A stretch of DNA of 64,000 nt, taken from the NCBI GenBank assembly GCA_003586115.2, contig QVOM02000021.1:6266119-6330118 (forward strand), in the 5' to 3' direction. The DNA comes from Salvator merianae. Taxonomy: Eukaryota > Chordata > Lepidosauria > Squamata > Teiidae. The notes under the pieces are model-generated. The model did no database searches. It saw nothing but the letters and a program-made list of their open reading frames with translations, and was not told the origin of the DNA. Shown here in pieces: positions 11,946-23,980 of this stretch (position 1 is the stretch's first letter; every line of letters starts with the position of its first letter). The position numbers and the translations under genes were made by a program.

Positions 11946-12990
11946 CTTATTATTTACTTACTTAAAATATTTTTATACAGCTTCCTGTCTTGGGATCCTG
12001 AAGTGGTTTACCAAAACAAAACAAAAGGCAAGAACAGAGCAAAGCAACCCACACCCCAAACCCCAAGTTAGTCTAAAAAGCATTAAAGTTAAATAAGATA
12101 TAATTAAGATAATTAAAAATGGTATGAAGGGACCATTCACACTAGAAAGAACTGGGTGAAGGAAAATGTCTTCAGTAGGCACCTGAAAGTTGGTAACATA
12201 ACCATCACAGATATGAGGGGATGAACGTTCTGAGGCACAGGCACCTCCACCAAGATGATTCAACTGTGAGTAACCAAAAGGTGGCACTCATTAGCCTGGG
12301 GCATCTGCAACAGGAACTCTCCAGGTGATCTTAACTATTTTACAGGTCTGTAGTGGGAGAGGTGACCTGTCAAGTACCCTGGCCCCAAATTGTTTGGAGC
12401 CTTGTATGCCAAGCATAAAAGCTTGATTCTGGCCCAGCAGCTAACTGATAACCAGTGCAACTGCTTAAGCACAGATGTTAAGCACAGGTGCTTCACTCAG
12501 CAACGTGCTGCTGCATTTTGTACTAGCTGCAGCTTCCAGCACAGGTACGAGGTTGGCCTCACGTAGAGCATGTTACCTGTGTATGGGCCACAATGGCTAG
12601 GCAGTCCTGTCCAGGCAGAAGTGTAATTGGTACACCAGCTGAAGCTGGTAATAGACATTCTTGTCACAGAGGTGTAAGGAGTGACTGTAACTCAGTGGTA
12701 GAGCAAACTGCCTGGAAAGCTGAGGGTCATAGGGTCATAGGCAGTGACAAACTCTCTATCTTTTCCAAGAAAACTGCATAGAAGTGCCCATGGAGGCATC
12801 CATGCAGTCAACCAATAACAAGTTACCATAAAGGTCACTTGGGCCTCCAATGATAGAAATAAATCTAGGGACATTCGCAGGCTAGACGTGTGTACCCTTT
12901 TGGAGAATGCAACCCCATATATGCACTTATCCATAAGGTCTCCATCTTATCAAGATTTAGTTTTAGTTTTTTGGCACTCATCCACACCAG
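11946..12990 (-). mobile_element. L2-type LINE fragment, reversed
   Basis: The minus strand carries the 3' part of an old L2-type LINE: the reversed tail near 11975-12010 ('cttgggatcctgaagtggtt'), the region 12420-12560 that matches 56270-56370 (the 'aaccagtgcaactgctt' / 'gctgctgcattttgtactag' phrases), and 12945-13000, which matches 56635-56690. No long open frame is left. A SINE is inserted at about 12677-12830. Confidence 0.7.
12677..12830 (+). mobile_element. tRNA-derived SINE
   Basis: The A-box-like head 'tgtaactcagtggtagagc' (12687-12705) is that of a tRNA-derived SINE. It is followed by a body ending 'aaactgcatagaagtgccca' and 'catgcagtcaaccaataac'. The same body occurs at 46379-46460 and, reversed, at 24655-24720. 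It belongs to the squamate tRNA-SINE class; the subfamily cannot be named here. It sits inside an older L2-type fragment. Confidence 0.8.
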
Positions 12991-13815
12991 CCCTACATCC
13001 AGGCACTGATCCACAAACCTCTCCTGACAAATGTTAAACCATATTATTACAAGTTTCCAGGATCACATTAGACAAGAGGAAATGCATTTTACCAGTTGTG
13101 AAAGAGCAAAACTGTGATATACAAAACTGTGTTATATGAGGGAAACTGTATTGACCATTTGTCAAGAATCACTAGCATTAAAAGTTTCACTGTCTATTTT
13201 ACACAAATATACTATTCTAGTTGCCTGTAAAATACAATGCAGCTTGATACGTCTACCAGGCTAGGCATTAGATCTGTAAGGTGAAAGCATAATTTGAGTG
13301 TGTAGCATCTTTTACTGCTGAATTCGTTACTGAAGCAGCTTGTTGCAAAATCCCGGTTCACATGGATGAAAACAAATCATGCTGTCTACTCCAACACTGA
13401 TCTCAGCTTGCCCCAGAATTTTCTTTTGCTATGTCTGTGGATTCAGTGCCAGTCCACAGCCATTCGTAATTGGGATGATAAATGATAAATTTTGCAGCAA
13501 ATTTGGAGGTTATTTTAAATTCCTTGTGGACGACAAGCGATTGTTAAACTTGCACAGTGGATATTTAGCATTTAAGAAAGCTAAATATCAAAGTGTTATG
13601 CATCCCAGTATATTATCTTGTCTTCCCATACAATTCCCAACCCATTTTGTGTAGAAGTGACTTCAGAAGTCACAGTGTATTTGATGAACAGGATGAAGGA
13701 CTTATGGAGGTGAATCTCTATATTTCCTTTAGCAGCAAGAACAAGATGAACAAGTCAAGACCCCTTTCTGCACCAGTTCTTAATTCGGATTAAGGACTCG
13801 TGTAGTAAGCATCTA

Positions 13816-13855
13816 GGCCTCATAGATCTGCAAGTTAATGCAGATCTATGATGCC
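13816..13855. repeat. Short hairpin (17-bp arms)
   Basis: The left arm 13816-13832 and right arm 13839-13855 pair with one mismatch around a 6-nt loop (agttaa). The core catagatctgca / tgcagatctatg is perfect. It may be a relic of a foldback element or a local palindrome. Confidence 0.8.
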
Positions 13856-15342
13856 ATGCTCCCACTGGTCTACTCTGTCTGCCTTAGACAACATGATGCC
13901 AAACAGGGAGGCCTTGTTTGGTATTGCTGGTAGAGCCATTTATTTGGGTCTATCAGTGGGACCAGCGACCTTGTTCTAGTACACAGGAGACATGCAGAAG
14001 GCATGCCTCCCATGTTCAATGCTGCTGGGGGATGCATGATAGTGGTGCACCTTGGTGTGCCTCTAAAATGCATCCCCCAGAGACCCTGAGTCTAGGAACT
14101 TTTGTTCCTAGCCCTTGGAAGTGTGGGAATATGACTGGAAAGCTCACATGAGTTTCAAGGCCACAGCATGGTCTGGTCTGGACCAGTGCTATCGTGCAGA
14201 CTGCATTGATGTTGCCCATGCCTTCCCGTGATTGGAATCAGCAGGCCTGTGCAGACGGGCCCAAGAACCTTAAATTGTAGTTGCATTTTTGTGCAGCTGC
14301 ATGCATAGAATGTGTATAGACATCATAAATGGTCAGATTAGCTTGCATGTACATACAGAATAAAAAGGCAGTTCAAAGAGACTTAGAAGTGGAACTGTCC
14401 CCATCCCACAGCTAATCCACATTAAAGGCCTGAAAAATGTACTTCTGTAGTGGAATGGGAACATGTATTATCACTTCTAAGCTGCTTTTGGGCTGCTTTT
14501 TTAATGTATGTGGGTACAGCCTTAGAGGTTCCTGCCATATAGCAAAATGGAGTACCTTTGGATTCATTCTGTTCAGTGCACTGAATTTATGTAGGAAACT
14601 CTGCAAAATCAGTATGAGCATGTTTTAATTAGGTAAACCTTGCTCATAATCCTAAGTATGAATTTTTTATCTGCTTACGTTCATTTTTAGATTTCTGGCA
14701 AACAAGTGTTGCTATGCTAAAAATTCATCTCATATTTGTAATCAGCATATCTAAATTCATGATAAGGAGGACAAACAACACTTCTGTTTAGATCAGAAAA
14801 GGCTGACTCTTAGGCTGTGGACTGTAGTCTGGATCGAGCCTCGTATACATGAAAAATTCAGGGCACAAATGCAAGGAAAACCTTCACATCATATTTCAGT
14901 GTCTGACACATGTTTATACACACATTTGAGCAATATTGTGACATCACTAATTTTCATCCAGGCTTAGTAATTGGCACAAAAGCACAAAGATTTTTTTCCC
15001 CTTTGATGAAGTCTACCAGCTTGTAAACAGGCGAAAGCTCAAAATTAAGAGATGTCTTTCTCCTTCCTAATCACGTCTTCCTTCAATTTCTAATCAGGAT
15101 TGTCTCAAACCATGCACCTCTTTCTCTGTTCCAGTTTTTGTGAAGCGAGTCTTAACCTTTTTCTTTTTGTGAAGAACACAAATCAAAGAAGTTCTAGAAA
15201 CACATGCAACTATTTCTTCACAGAATGCATAGGAAAGGTGTGGAATTTGGTATTGTAGCTTATAACACTATCTACCATATCTGGATGCCTTTGAAGGGGA
15301 TTTGAAAGCATTCATAAAAGATATGACTGCTAGTGAATGTTA

Positions 15343-15806
15343 GGCTGCCTCCAGACAGTGAGAGGAAAATGCATGATCTTGCGTGGATCCTGCAATTGCC
15401 TCTCGCTGTCCCTGCCAGATGGCAGGGCAAAATCGTGGGGCAAGTGCAGGCACTTACCTGTCTGGACACTTGCTCTGGCGATGGTGCAACACTTACATCT
15501 GGGTATTTCAATGATACAAAATATCTGCAAGTGCATGATCGCTGCCCTTCGTGCATGCACAGTGGCCATTTTCAACCTGGTTTGGCCTCACTGATGTGTG
15601 GTGACCATTTCCAAGAGGGCAGATCTCAGGAGTGAGCATCCAGATGAGGTAAGTGCTATCACTATATAGGGATATTTTTCCTGCAGTAATAGTATTGAAG
15701 GACTTCACCCTGTATCCTGGTGCTATGTTGGGATTGCCGTGGATACATGGCATTCCCAGCTTAGTGCCAGGATAATCCCAGGTTATAGGCCCTGCCGGAT
15801 ATAACC
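15343..15806. mobile_element. Terminal-inverted-repeat element, family A copy 1
   Basis: The left end begins ggctgcctccagacag and the right end, read on the minus strand, begins ggttatatccggcag; these match imperfectly. Both ends are flanked by TTA (15340-15342 and 15807-15809). Internal blocks (catgatcttgcgtgga near the left, 'gcactaagctgggaatgcca' reversed near the right) recur in the copies at 28428-28920, 60981-61399 and 62829-63257. It has no credible open frame and is therefore non-autonomous. The TTA duplication is of the kind made by PIF/Harbinger elements, but the superfamily is not proved. Confidence 0.7.
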
Positions 15807-16102
15807 TTAGTCAAGATGCAGAACCATGATAGATAAGTGGGCAAATGGTTTCTTTAAGTTGATAAAAGATGCAAAAGAAGCACTAAGCTTATGTTTTTAC
15901 AGTTTGCTTTCCGTCCAAGATTTTTTCCTTTCTAAATTTTTTTCTTATGGTCTTGAATTTTCTATGCTGTCCGAAACACTTTTCAGTTTACTTGAAATCA
16001 ATGGGTCTCTTTAAAAATTGTATTAGCAAACATAACACATATAGTGACCACTAAAGCAAATGTAGTGGAGACGTCTAGTGTTATTTTTCTTTTTGTCCCC
16101 AG

Positions 16103-16266
16103 AGCTTATAGCAGTTGACAATATCAATTCTGCAATTCGTAACTGTGATCCGAATAAGACGATAGCTGCTCTAATGAAGCCTGAGGCGCAATTGCCTGAA
16201 GTTTACCCATCAGCTGCTACTGTGTATCAGACTGAGCTCTTCAATCTTCAGAAACAGAATGATGTG
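16103..16266 (+). CDS. IQGAP2: IQGAP2 exon G (internal repeat 3)
   Basis: The exon is 164 nt, with acceptor ttgtccccag and donor gtaaga. It gives 55 codons with the carried base: KLIAVDNINSAIRNCDPNKT, then LMKPEAQLPEVYPSAATVYQ and TELFNLQKQNDV. The segment PEAQLP-x-VYP is one of the most conserved landmarks of the IQGAP internal repeats. Confidence 0.95.
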
Positions 16267-17411
16267 GTAAGACTGAAATCAACTGACTACGTCCTTGAAA
16301 TTGCATACATCAGTTCCTCAAAAATGATGAGCTTGAAACTTGTAATGGTAGAAAGTAGGCTTTCACGGCTGGTTTCAATTTCATTTGTTGTAGTTTTTGG
16401 GCTGTGTACAAAATGCTGTCTCGAATGTTGTTCCAAACATTCAAGAAGCAGACCCAAGGTAGTATGTTGCTGTTCAGTAACATCATTGCACGATGGAACA
16501 GTCTGTCCCTCCAGACTCTGAGAAGGCTGGGAGGGGCATCTCAGAAACAAGGTGTGTTGATGTGAGTGCTCAGCTTGGTCCTAGGGCTGAGTTTGCTAGG
16601 TGTTTGAGATGGCATCTTGGCCATCCCTAAACAGCACATAATGCCTGTATTGTGTCATTTGCAGCTTCGTCAGCACCCTTGTGGTGTGGTGTGATTTCAT
16701 CTATAGGACAAGCCAGCCTGCTGGGAGAAAGTCCTCTAATGCTTCTCTAGATTGGTAATGGTGGTCAGTGTCATGCAACACTGAGCAATGCTGAAGCAAG
16801 TTGGAACAACACTTTGGAAGCTTTGCTTATGCTTGGTCAAATAAGTTTATGGACTGTGTAACTCTCAACCTTTGGGAACATGGGAGCATCTCTGAGCAGT
16901 GCTGAGAGACTGAGCCCTAAAGTCCATTACTGAGGCTTTTGTGAAGGTTTTTTTTTTTTTAACCTGTGACTGATGACTAGGACGTGGATATACAAAAGGG
17001 TAAGATTCGGAGAGACTGTTGTTAAATATATGGCAGTAGTAAATGACAGTATTATGACTTGGGGCCAGAACTTTTGGAAGGGGACTCAACTGCAAACCAA
17101 ACATTGTGGAGTATGCTGATAGTAATTAAATAGCATAACAAGCACGTCCTGAAAAAGAGGGAAGAACAGAAGGGCAAAAAGGAAAAAGGAAGAACAACAA
17201 TATAGCAAGACAGAGTGTTAATATTAGTAAATGTCTTGTTGAAATGAATCAGTGCAATTTTGCAGAATCAAAATTAGTTATGTCTGACTTATCATGGGAG
17301 CACATCTGTTAATCATTTAGACATTTTTAAACATTAATCCACAAGCCCCTTTGTGCATGTTGCTGGAAACTTAGCTTACATTACAAGCTGATCAGAATAT
17401 GTTTCTTTCAG
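16267..17411 (+). other. IQGAP2 intron G
   Basis: A repeat remnant at about 16349-16470 shares 'taggctttcacggc' and 'agtttttgggctgt' with the foldback at 26847-26985. At 16576-16600 the phrase 'gagtttgctaggtgttt' also appears near 54395 and 62590. The rest was not assigned. Confidence 0.55.
16349..16470 (+). repeat. Short dispersed repeat, related to 26847-26985
   Basis: The run 'aggctttcacggctggtttc' and the following 'gtagtttttgggctgtg' match the minus strand at 26900-26975 closely. It is a fragment of an unclassified element. Confidence 0.6.
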
Positions 17412-17572
17412 AACTACTTGGCGCATGATGAACTATCCATTGCAGTCGAAATGCTGTCAGCGGTTGTATTGCTGAACCAAGCTTTAGAAAACAAGGACAA
17501 AGCAGCAGCAAAGACTCACCTCAGCAACCCCTCCATTGGTTTTAATAACCTGGAAGAAGAGAACTTGCAACG
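17412..17572 (+). CDS. IQGAP2: IQGAP2 exon H (internal repeat 4)
   Basis: The exon is 161 nt, with acceptor ttctttcag and donor gtaaaa. It encodes NYLAHDELSIAVEMLSAVVL, then LNQALENKD, and ends LEEENLQR split two bases into the Arg codon. The block ELS-x-AVEMLS-x-V and the LEEEN-x-QRY junction are typical of IQGAPs. Confidence 0.95.
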
Positions 17573-17923
17573 GTAAAAGCTTCTAACTTAGACCTATATC
17601 TGTGAGTTATAGAGGACCACGTATACCTTTTGGAATGTTTACTTTGTAGGGAATGTTGTAAACAGAGTTACAAATGGCCATGTGCATATGTTGGAATGCA
17701 AATTAAGAACATTTTTGTTTCCAGCTACTTTCCACTAAAGTAGAAATAAATCTACTCTTGAGTCTGGATGGGTTATGTTTTAAATATGTTTTAGTGTTTG
17801 TTTTATCGTATTTTTGTGACCCGCCCTGGGACCTCTGAGTGAAGGGCAGAATACACATGGAATGAATGAATGAACATTGCTACAATACTGTACATATGAT
17901 GAATTTTAATTATTTTCCTGCAG
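17573..17923 (+). other. IQGAP2 intron H
   Basis: The intron is 351 bp. It holds an L2-type 3' tail at 17785-17873; the rest is unremarkable. Confidence 0.65.
17785..17873 (+). repeat. L2-type LINE 3' tail
   Basis: The tail reads 'gacccgccctgggacctctg', then 'gtgaagggcag', then an aatgaatgaatg tail. This is the plus-orientation L2-type terminus also seen at 20350-20400. Confidence 0.75.
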
Positions 17924-18048
17924 TTACGCTGATACTTTGATGTCTATTAAGTCAGAAGTTTCATCTCAAGGACAAGAATATTTAAGCTGGAATGATATCC
18001 AAAATTGCATTGACATGGTGAATACACAGATTCAAGAGGAAAATGACA
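17924..18048 (+). CDS. IQGAP2: IQGAP2 exon I
   Basis: The exon is 125 nt, with acceptor ttttcctgcag and donor gtaagt. With the two carried bases it encodes RYADTLMSIKSEVSSQGQEY, then LSWNDIQNCIDMVNTQIQEE and ND. The W-N-D-I-Q-x-C-I-D motif is conserved in the linker between repeats 4 and 5. Confidence 0.95.
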
Positions 18049-18723
18049 GTAAGTGTCCTCCTGTTTTGCTTCAGGTTTAGTCTCAGATTTATTCATTATA
18101 ATGGAGTATGGAGGAATTATCTATTCATTTATTCATTGATGATACAATATTTACTTAAATCTACTTGAATTTGCCCCTCTCTGCATTTTAAAAGGCAGCC
18201 TCTACTAGCTCTCTCTGTATAAAATGCATCCTATCCACCCCATTATGCTATGAGTTTTCTGGTGTCATGAACTCAGTTACAGCAAGTCTCAGGCGTCCTT
18301 CCTTCCTCTTTCTCTCCAGGATGTACCAGGCAGCATGGCTTGTCAGCATCTCTTTGAATCTGCACTAGGATTGGCTTAGAATCCAGTCTGAAAGCAGATT
18401 GAGAGACAGGTTTGCAAGTAACATTTCCCGTCTGTCTCAGTGAAACTGCTAGAGGATTGTCTTAGCAGGTGCTAGTCCTTGAGGTGCTTCAGACAAAAGC
18501 GATGTTCCCTGTGCTTTTTATTAACTTTGGAGAGCACTTGGCTACGTAGAAGGAGATGGAGAACGTAGGAACTGTCTTGCAGTGAAACCCCATATAACGG
18601 ATTTACCATTGTTTTAATTAAAACAGGATTGGGGATGTGTCTTCATTATATAAATACACACGGTATTGGGCTCCCAAGGTGACGAATTCTCATTAAAGAA
18701 TTTATGGCCCTTTCTGCACTCAG

Positions 18724-18820
18724 CCTTATTCCAGATTACATCCTGGAATAGGGACCTGCCATAGTCTACACCAGCATGTGGATAGCAGGTCCCTATTCTG
18801 GGATATAATCCAGAATAAGG
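18724..18820. mobile_element. Small foldback element (36-bp arms)
   Basis: The arms 18724-18759 and 18785-18820 pair at 31 of 36 positions around a 25-bp centre. Left arm starts ccttattccagatta; right arm ends taatccagaataagg. It has no open frame. It is probably a miniature inverted-repeat element of unknown superfamily. Confidence 0.75.
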
Positions 18821-20049
18821 GCCAATGTTATCTGTTTTCTGGTGTAATGCCCAAGTATGTGCCTTCTCCCCAGAACCTTTGCTTAACCTGCTACCTGGAT
18901 GGAGCAGAAAATTTACAAAAAAAGTAACAAAGTGTCATACAATCACCCAAACCATACTTAGAGGTATAACTGAAACACTTTTACAGGGTTTTAGTTATTT
19001 TGTCTGGTTAGCCTGCACTAATTAGTCTACACTGAGTCTTTGCAAAGTACTTGAACTTCTGCCCTGGCCAGTATTATGACTTCTGGTGGTACTTACAGCT
19101 TGTATGCAGGCACCATATATATTACCTTTTGCTGGAGTCATCTCCAAGGGGCAGCTTGTGTAATTCAGATGGCTAACAGTGCAGCTATCTTTTCTCCCAT
19201 GTATTTTACCTAAATCCACCCCCATATTTCAATCTGTTTTGGACTTTAGGTTCCTTTAGCTGTAGCCATTATGGCAGTGGTTGAGAATAATGAGACTTAA
19301 TCCAAAATACCTGGAAAAGGTCTGGTTGGATGAATCTGCTTCCATATGAAAGAGGCTGTTACCAAATAAGTACATGTGCTTTCTTCCAGCAGGTCTTTCT
19401 GAAAAATCCTAAATTCTGTTAAAGTGAATGGTAGGGGGTGACTCATATCTGTTAAACTGCCAAGTCTGTTGTACCTGCTTGTACCTGTACTTAAAGTGCT
19501 TATTAACTTGGAGTTTAGGTTACTCAGAGAGCAATTTTGGAGATTCTTTCAGACTACAGGGAATACAGTTCCCAGAGAGGGTCACAGAACACTTTCATGT
19601 GATCTGCTTAAATTTCTTTTTGCTTCTGTGAATATCAGATCCTCCTTAGCAACTTTTAACATCAGTGTTATCCACTGAAGCTTCTAACACTAATTTTTCA
19701 GTCACTTTTAAATGTCGGAAATGGTTAAGTTATTCGTTTTTGTTATTTGTTCTTGTATGGGAAGCCATGTTTACCTGCCCAGATTCTTGTATCTATAATT
19801 GTTCAGTCAGAATGCATGCTCTGTGACTCTTCTTGTGAAAGTGAGGAGTTCCATAGAATGGCTTCCTGTTACTCTAAGGCTGACTCCGCCTGTTATGTCA
19901 TCCAGGCTTACAGAGAATCTAGAAAGTGCTTGCTTGGCATTTAAAGGAACATGACATCAGAAGCATTTTTGCAACCATGTGATTGGAAGGAAATTTGTAA
20001 CTGAATCAGTGGACAGAAGAGAGACCATTAAATCAACAGCTTTCTGCAC

Positions 20050-20403
20050 GTCAGCTTTCCCATTCCTTGAGATCTGCAGAGGTCCTCTTGGTTGTACCAC
20101 TTCCTTCAGTAGTTGAGGGGGTTGGGACCCAGGACAGAGCCTTTTCGGTCATGGCCCCCAGATTGTGGAGTAGTCTCCCCCCTGAGGTACATCTGGTACC
20201 TTCAGTTAATACATTCAGAAGATTGTTAAAAACACACTTATGTACCCTGGCCTTTGATTGAAATAAGGAAATACCTTCCCCTCCTAATGTTCAGTTATTA
20301 TTTTATTATTTTTAATAGTTCATTTTTTATTTTGTTTTCTATTGCTGTTACCCACCCTGAGACCTTTGGGTAAATGTCAGGATAAAAATACAAATAAATA
20401 AAT
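20050..20403 (+). mobile_element. L2-type LINE 3' fragment
   Basis: An open stretch encodes AFSVMAPRLWSSLPPEVHLV followed by NTFRRLLKTHLCTLAFD, which is the typical C-terminal end of an L2-type ORF2. Downstream comes the tail 'acccaccctgagacctttgg' and an aaataaataaat run. It is 5'-truncated and not functional. Confidence 0.88.
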
Positions 20404-20848
20404 AATTGGGGGTGGATCAATCCTCTCTCAAAAACACTGGAGATCAGCCAGGTTTCCATTGCTAAGGCTAAAAACAAGATGCTGACAAACATTGTTTTGC
20501 CAGAGCTAGATGGTACTGAAAGCAGGCACCATATCAAATATTATCTGACCTGTTTTAGGACCCAAAATGATTCAGGAGCAAAGGTGATTTGGGTCTAGAA
20601 ATGGTTTATATAATGTCCAGCATGGTACCAGCTGATAGTGCCATCCAGTGCATATAAGAAACAATTGTCCAAACCTTTTTTGAAAACTCCATGCTAGTTT
20701 CAGTTTTGCTGAGCTCCTTTAACTGGCATTCAGCTGATCCCTGGTATTTTCAGAGCTGGGGGCGGGGGGGGGAAGCCTCCTGCATACTGTACAGCATAGT
20801 GATTAGAAGTCAGAAAATAAATGGGAACTCTAATTTACTCAACAGTTT

Positions 20849-20851
<3 letters not shown>

Positions 20852-20881
<30 letters not shown>
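20852..20881. repeat. (AT)15 microsatellite
   Basis: This is an uninterrupted AT dinucleotide run of about 30 bp, 52 bp before an IQGAP2 acceptor. Confidence 0.95.
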
Positions 20882-20884
<3 letters not shown>

Positions 20885-20933
20885 TGATCTTATTTGCTGA
20901 AAGTTTTGTGTGTAATTTTTCTTTCTTGCTTAG

Positions 20934-21097
20934 GAATATTAGCAGTTGGTCTCATAAATGAAGCCATTGATCAGGGAGATCCTACAAAAACCATTGAAAT
21001 GCTGCTACTCCCAACGGCAAAACTACAGGGTGTGCAAGAAGCAAATGCGTGGCATTACCAGGAGGTTTTGAAGCAAGCAAAAATACTCAAGTGCCAG
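20934..21097 (+). CDS. IQGAP2: IQGAP2 exon J (internal repeat 5)
   Basis: The exon is 164 nt, with acceptor cttgcttag and donor gtagtt. It gives 55 codons: RILAVGLINEAIDQGDPTKT, then LLLPTAKLQGV and HYQEVLKQAKILKCQ. It is the clearest copy of the internal-repeat pattern AVGLINEAID-x-GD-x-x-KT. Its donor opens the 15.3-kb intron that hosts F2RL2. Confidence 0.95.
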
Positions 21098-21321
21098 GTA
21101 GTTTTTTTCTGCAGTCTTTCTTGCTTGTTTTATAAAATAATAAATGACAGTGCTTCCTGCAATTCACATTGTATGTTCAATATCAGGGTAGAAGTCCTCT
21201 TTAGAGTTTGCATTTGGAATGAAAACATTTGGGCAGTTGGTTCTTACTGCCACACAGACTCAGTTGTATTAGTTCCTGGTTTGCTTTTCAGTTAATGTTA
21301 CTGGAGAAGAAGGATCTTGTT

Positions 21322-21459
21322 GGCTGCATCCAGACGTCACTTACTTATTCTGCTATATTTGAATATCCTGGAATAAAGCATGGATATTTCAGAATATCCA
21401 TGCTTTATTCTGGAATATCCAAATATAGTGGAATAAGTAAGTGATGTCTGGTTGCAGCC
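21322..21459. mobile_element. Foldback element with 67-bp arms
   Basis: The arms 21322-21388 and 21393-21459 are of equal length and pair at about 59 of 67 positions around the 4-nt centre tcag. The outer ends ggctgcatccagac / gtctggttgcagcc match the ends of family A elements (15343, 60981). It has no coding capacity. Transcribed from the intron, it would form a long hairpin. Confidence 0.88.
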
Positions 21460-23949
21460 ATTAATTAATATGCTCAAATACTGAAGAAGGATCTAGTTAA
21501 TTAATATGCTTATGTACCAAGATAGCATCACTTTGTTTTCACACAGAGTAGCAGTTGAGTGTTATGTCTTGTGTGTATGTTGATTGAACCTCATCCAAAA
21601 TAACCAGAGAACTTCTCTTTGTGTTTTTATGTGAATATTGAGAAGTACAGGGAGCACGGTTGAATTTTTGAGTATATATTCCTTGTCCCTGTAGTGTAGC
21701 TACCTAACATAGTTCCTTTGATTCCTAATCAATGCGTATTTTCAGAAAGAATACCAGGATCAATGGTCTCAAACACCTGCAAAAGCTCTAGGAGAATGAA
21801 CATGTTCACATTCCCCTTCCCTCCTCCCCTCCTTCCTTTATTTCGTAATCAGGGTGACCAAGGATACTTCTGATACTAAAACCAGGCCTAGATCCCAACT
21901 GATTGCATTTATTCTGGATCCATTTCATTTGTAAATGCTTTTGACTTGTTCAGATGCCACTCATTTTAGCACCTTGCCCAGAATGAGATGTTACCAAATG
22001 ACAGAGAGATACTTAGACTTTCCATGTCCAAGGTGGTTTTCTTTGCAGGGAGTTGTATTGGGGTGTCTGGCCAATAAGGACCAAGTAGGAGCACCCCACC
22101 ACACCTAGCAGCTCGCTGTTGGAGTCCATCCTATACATTATGTTTCAGTGCAGGGTGTGCTTATGTGTGCATAATCCTCTATGTTCAGTTTTGCTGGTCT
22201 GCTGACCCTAACAAAATTTACTATAGGAAAAAATTACTGATCAGCTGCACTTTTTAAAAGTAGAAATCTAGCAAAAGCTGAAACAGTGTGGATTGGAAAG
22301 AAATGGTACTGGCAAGCATTTCTTGGCAGTACTAAAAGTAGAGAATGTGAAATTCAGGGCCTGAACCAGTTCAGTGACTCAAACCATTTGGGACCTTGAT
22401 CTCCACAGTGCCCATTTTAGTGCCATACAGCTTTACTCTCCTTACCAAACCTTGTTGTTTTAGATTCTTCTGAGCTTCCATGTTTACAAAGCTGGTTGGC
22501 AGTGTTTTCAGAGCAGACGATCAGAGCTGTCTACGCATACCAAACTGTACTAGTTTGCTTTGTTTGTTGCGGTCAGTTTTCATGTGGAATTAACTAGAAA
22601 GATATTGTTATAGTATTTAACTTATCATTAGCTCTATCTATTCTGTGACCTAATATCCCTTTTAGCACACTTGCCTTCCATCCCATTAGCTGCAAGAGGC
22701 ATGAGCCACTGTTCAGACTACTACTTCTTGCAAGGAAGTGCTTTCCATATTCTTGATCGTGCCACTCAGACCATTCCTGCTTGATGCAAAAGAGTTAAGC
22801 ATATATGTTATAGATATGCTGTGTATGTGCAGAGAGAGGTCTGCCCCTCACCATTTTTGCTTATGGAAAGAACTCCATTGGAGATAAAACCCTGTAAACA
22901 AAAAACAATAGGAGAAGAGTAAAAATAAAGTGCCAACAAGAAATCCTTGCTAGAACTTGTCTTATCGCTTTGTTTCTATTGTGGTTTGCTGGGCTTCATT
23001 GCCAACAGAGGTTCAGTGGGGTGACACCCGCCCCCGCCCCCCTTGCACATGCTTAACATGGACCACACTTGTTTCAGAACATTGTCAACCTCCTCAAGCT
23101 TCTGTAATTCATTAAAGGCCAAAGTGAGGAGAGGTATACTACACAAACCATCCCAGTCCTACCATATGTTGTAATTCTGGAATGGCTAACAATTTGTAAT
23201 TCTATATATTTTATTCAAAACTAAGTTCTGTATTCGTTGGAACCTACTTCTTATATTGGAATGTGCATGATTGCAGCCTTGCAAATGTCTGTCTAGCATT
23301 AGCTCTTCCTCTTGTTTTCTACTTCTGTTCCATTAGCCCCAGTGAGCACCAGTTGCCTCTGAAAACTAAGCTGAAGCCTGGACTTGCGGCATCCAAATCC
23401 CAACAAATATGAGCATTTTTGCTCATCAGATGTCTTGCAAGCATTTTAATTCATGCTTTCCAGCATCCTAGCACACCTACCCACACATCCCATACTCAAT
23501 CTCTGCCAATTAGTATTGTAAGACGTAATGGTGACAGAGAATAATAACTTCTTCTCTGCTATCATTGCCACAGGATTGGTACAATATGGAACTCTTACTA
23601 AAGTTTGGTCAATCTCACTTGTAATCTAGTTTTCCCTGTTCTGCTTCCTTGTCTCCAAAAATAGTACTTCCAATATTGAAGACTAGTAGATCAAGCTGAA
23701 AAACGTACTGAAAATCAGGATATGTTCGCAGTTGTAACACACATTTGTGTTATTAGTTTCTTGGAACTATATCTTTTTAAAAGTATTTCTGAACTTAAAA
23801 ATATTCAGACAAATTTCAAGTTTTGCATTCTGCTCTTTTGTTTCTGTGTTGGTAATTGGGTTGAGAATATTACAATGTGTATATAAGAGGACATTATCCC
23901 CCTAAATAAGTTTGCTTGCAAACTTAAGCTTGTGGCATTCTATGAATCC

Positions 23950-23951
<2 letters not shown>

Positions 23952-23975
<24 letters not shown>
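23952..23975. repeat. (TTG)n microsatellite
   Basis: Eight tandem TTG units. Confidence 0.95.

Positions 23976-23980
<5 letters not shown>

Larger units (their letters stand above)
9889..16102 (+). other. IQGAP2 intron F (6.2 kb)
   Basis: The intron holds a CR1 copy (11432-11938), an L2-type reversed block (11946-12990) with a SINE inside it, a small hairpin (13816-13855), and an inverted-repeat element (15343-15806). Between 9889 and 11300 nothing was recognised. The segment 13000-15340 has no assigned element besides the hairpin. Confidence 0.6.
18049..20933 (+). other. IQGAP2 intron I (2.9 kb)
   Basis: The intron holds a foldback at 18724-18820, an L2-type fragment at 20050-20403, and an (AT)n tract at 20852-20881. 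Nothing else was recognised. Confidence 0.6.

Noticed and set aside
12687..12705. tRNA gene candidate
   Set aside because: Only the A-box-like head is good and no cloverleaf can be folded; the body matches the SINE copies at 24651 and 46300.
13870..14219. Open frames of 67-77 codons on both strands
   Set aside because: No domain, no partner exon and no conserved start context; intronic.
14383..14482. Possible inverted-repeat element with ends cttagaagtg / cacttctaag
   Set aside because: Only the outer 10 bp match well, and the inside pairs poorly; not enough to call an element.
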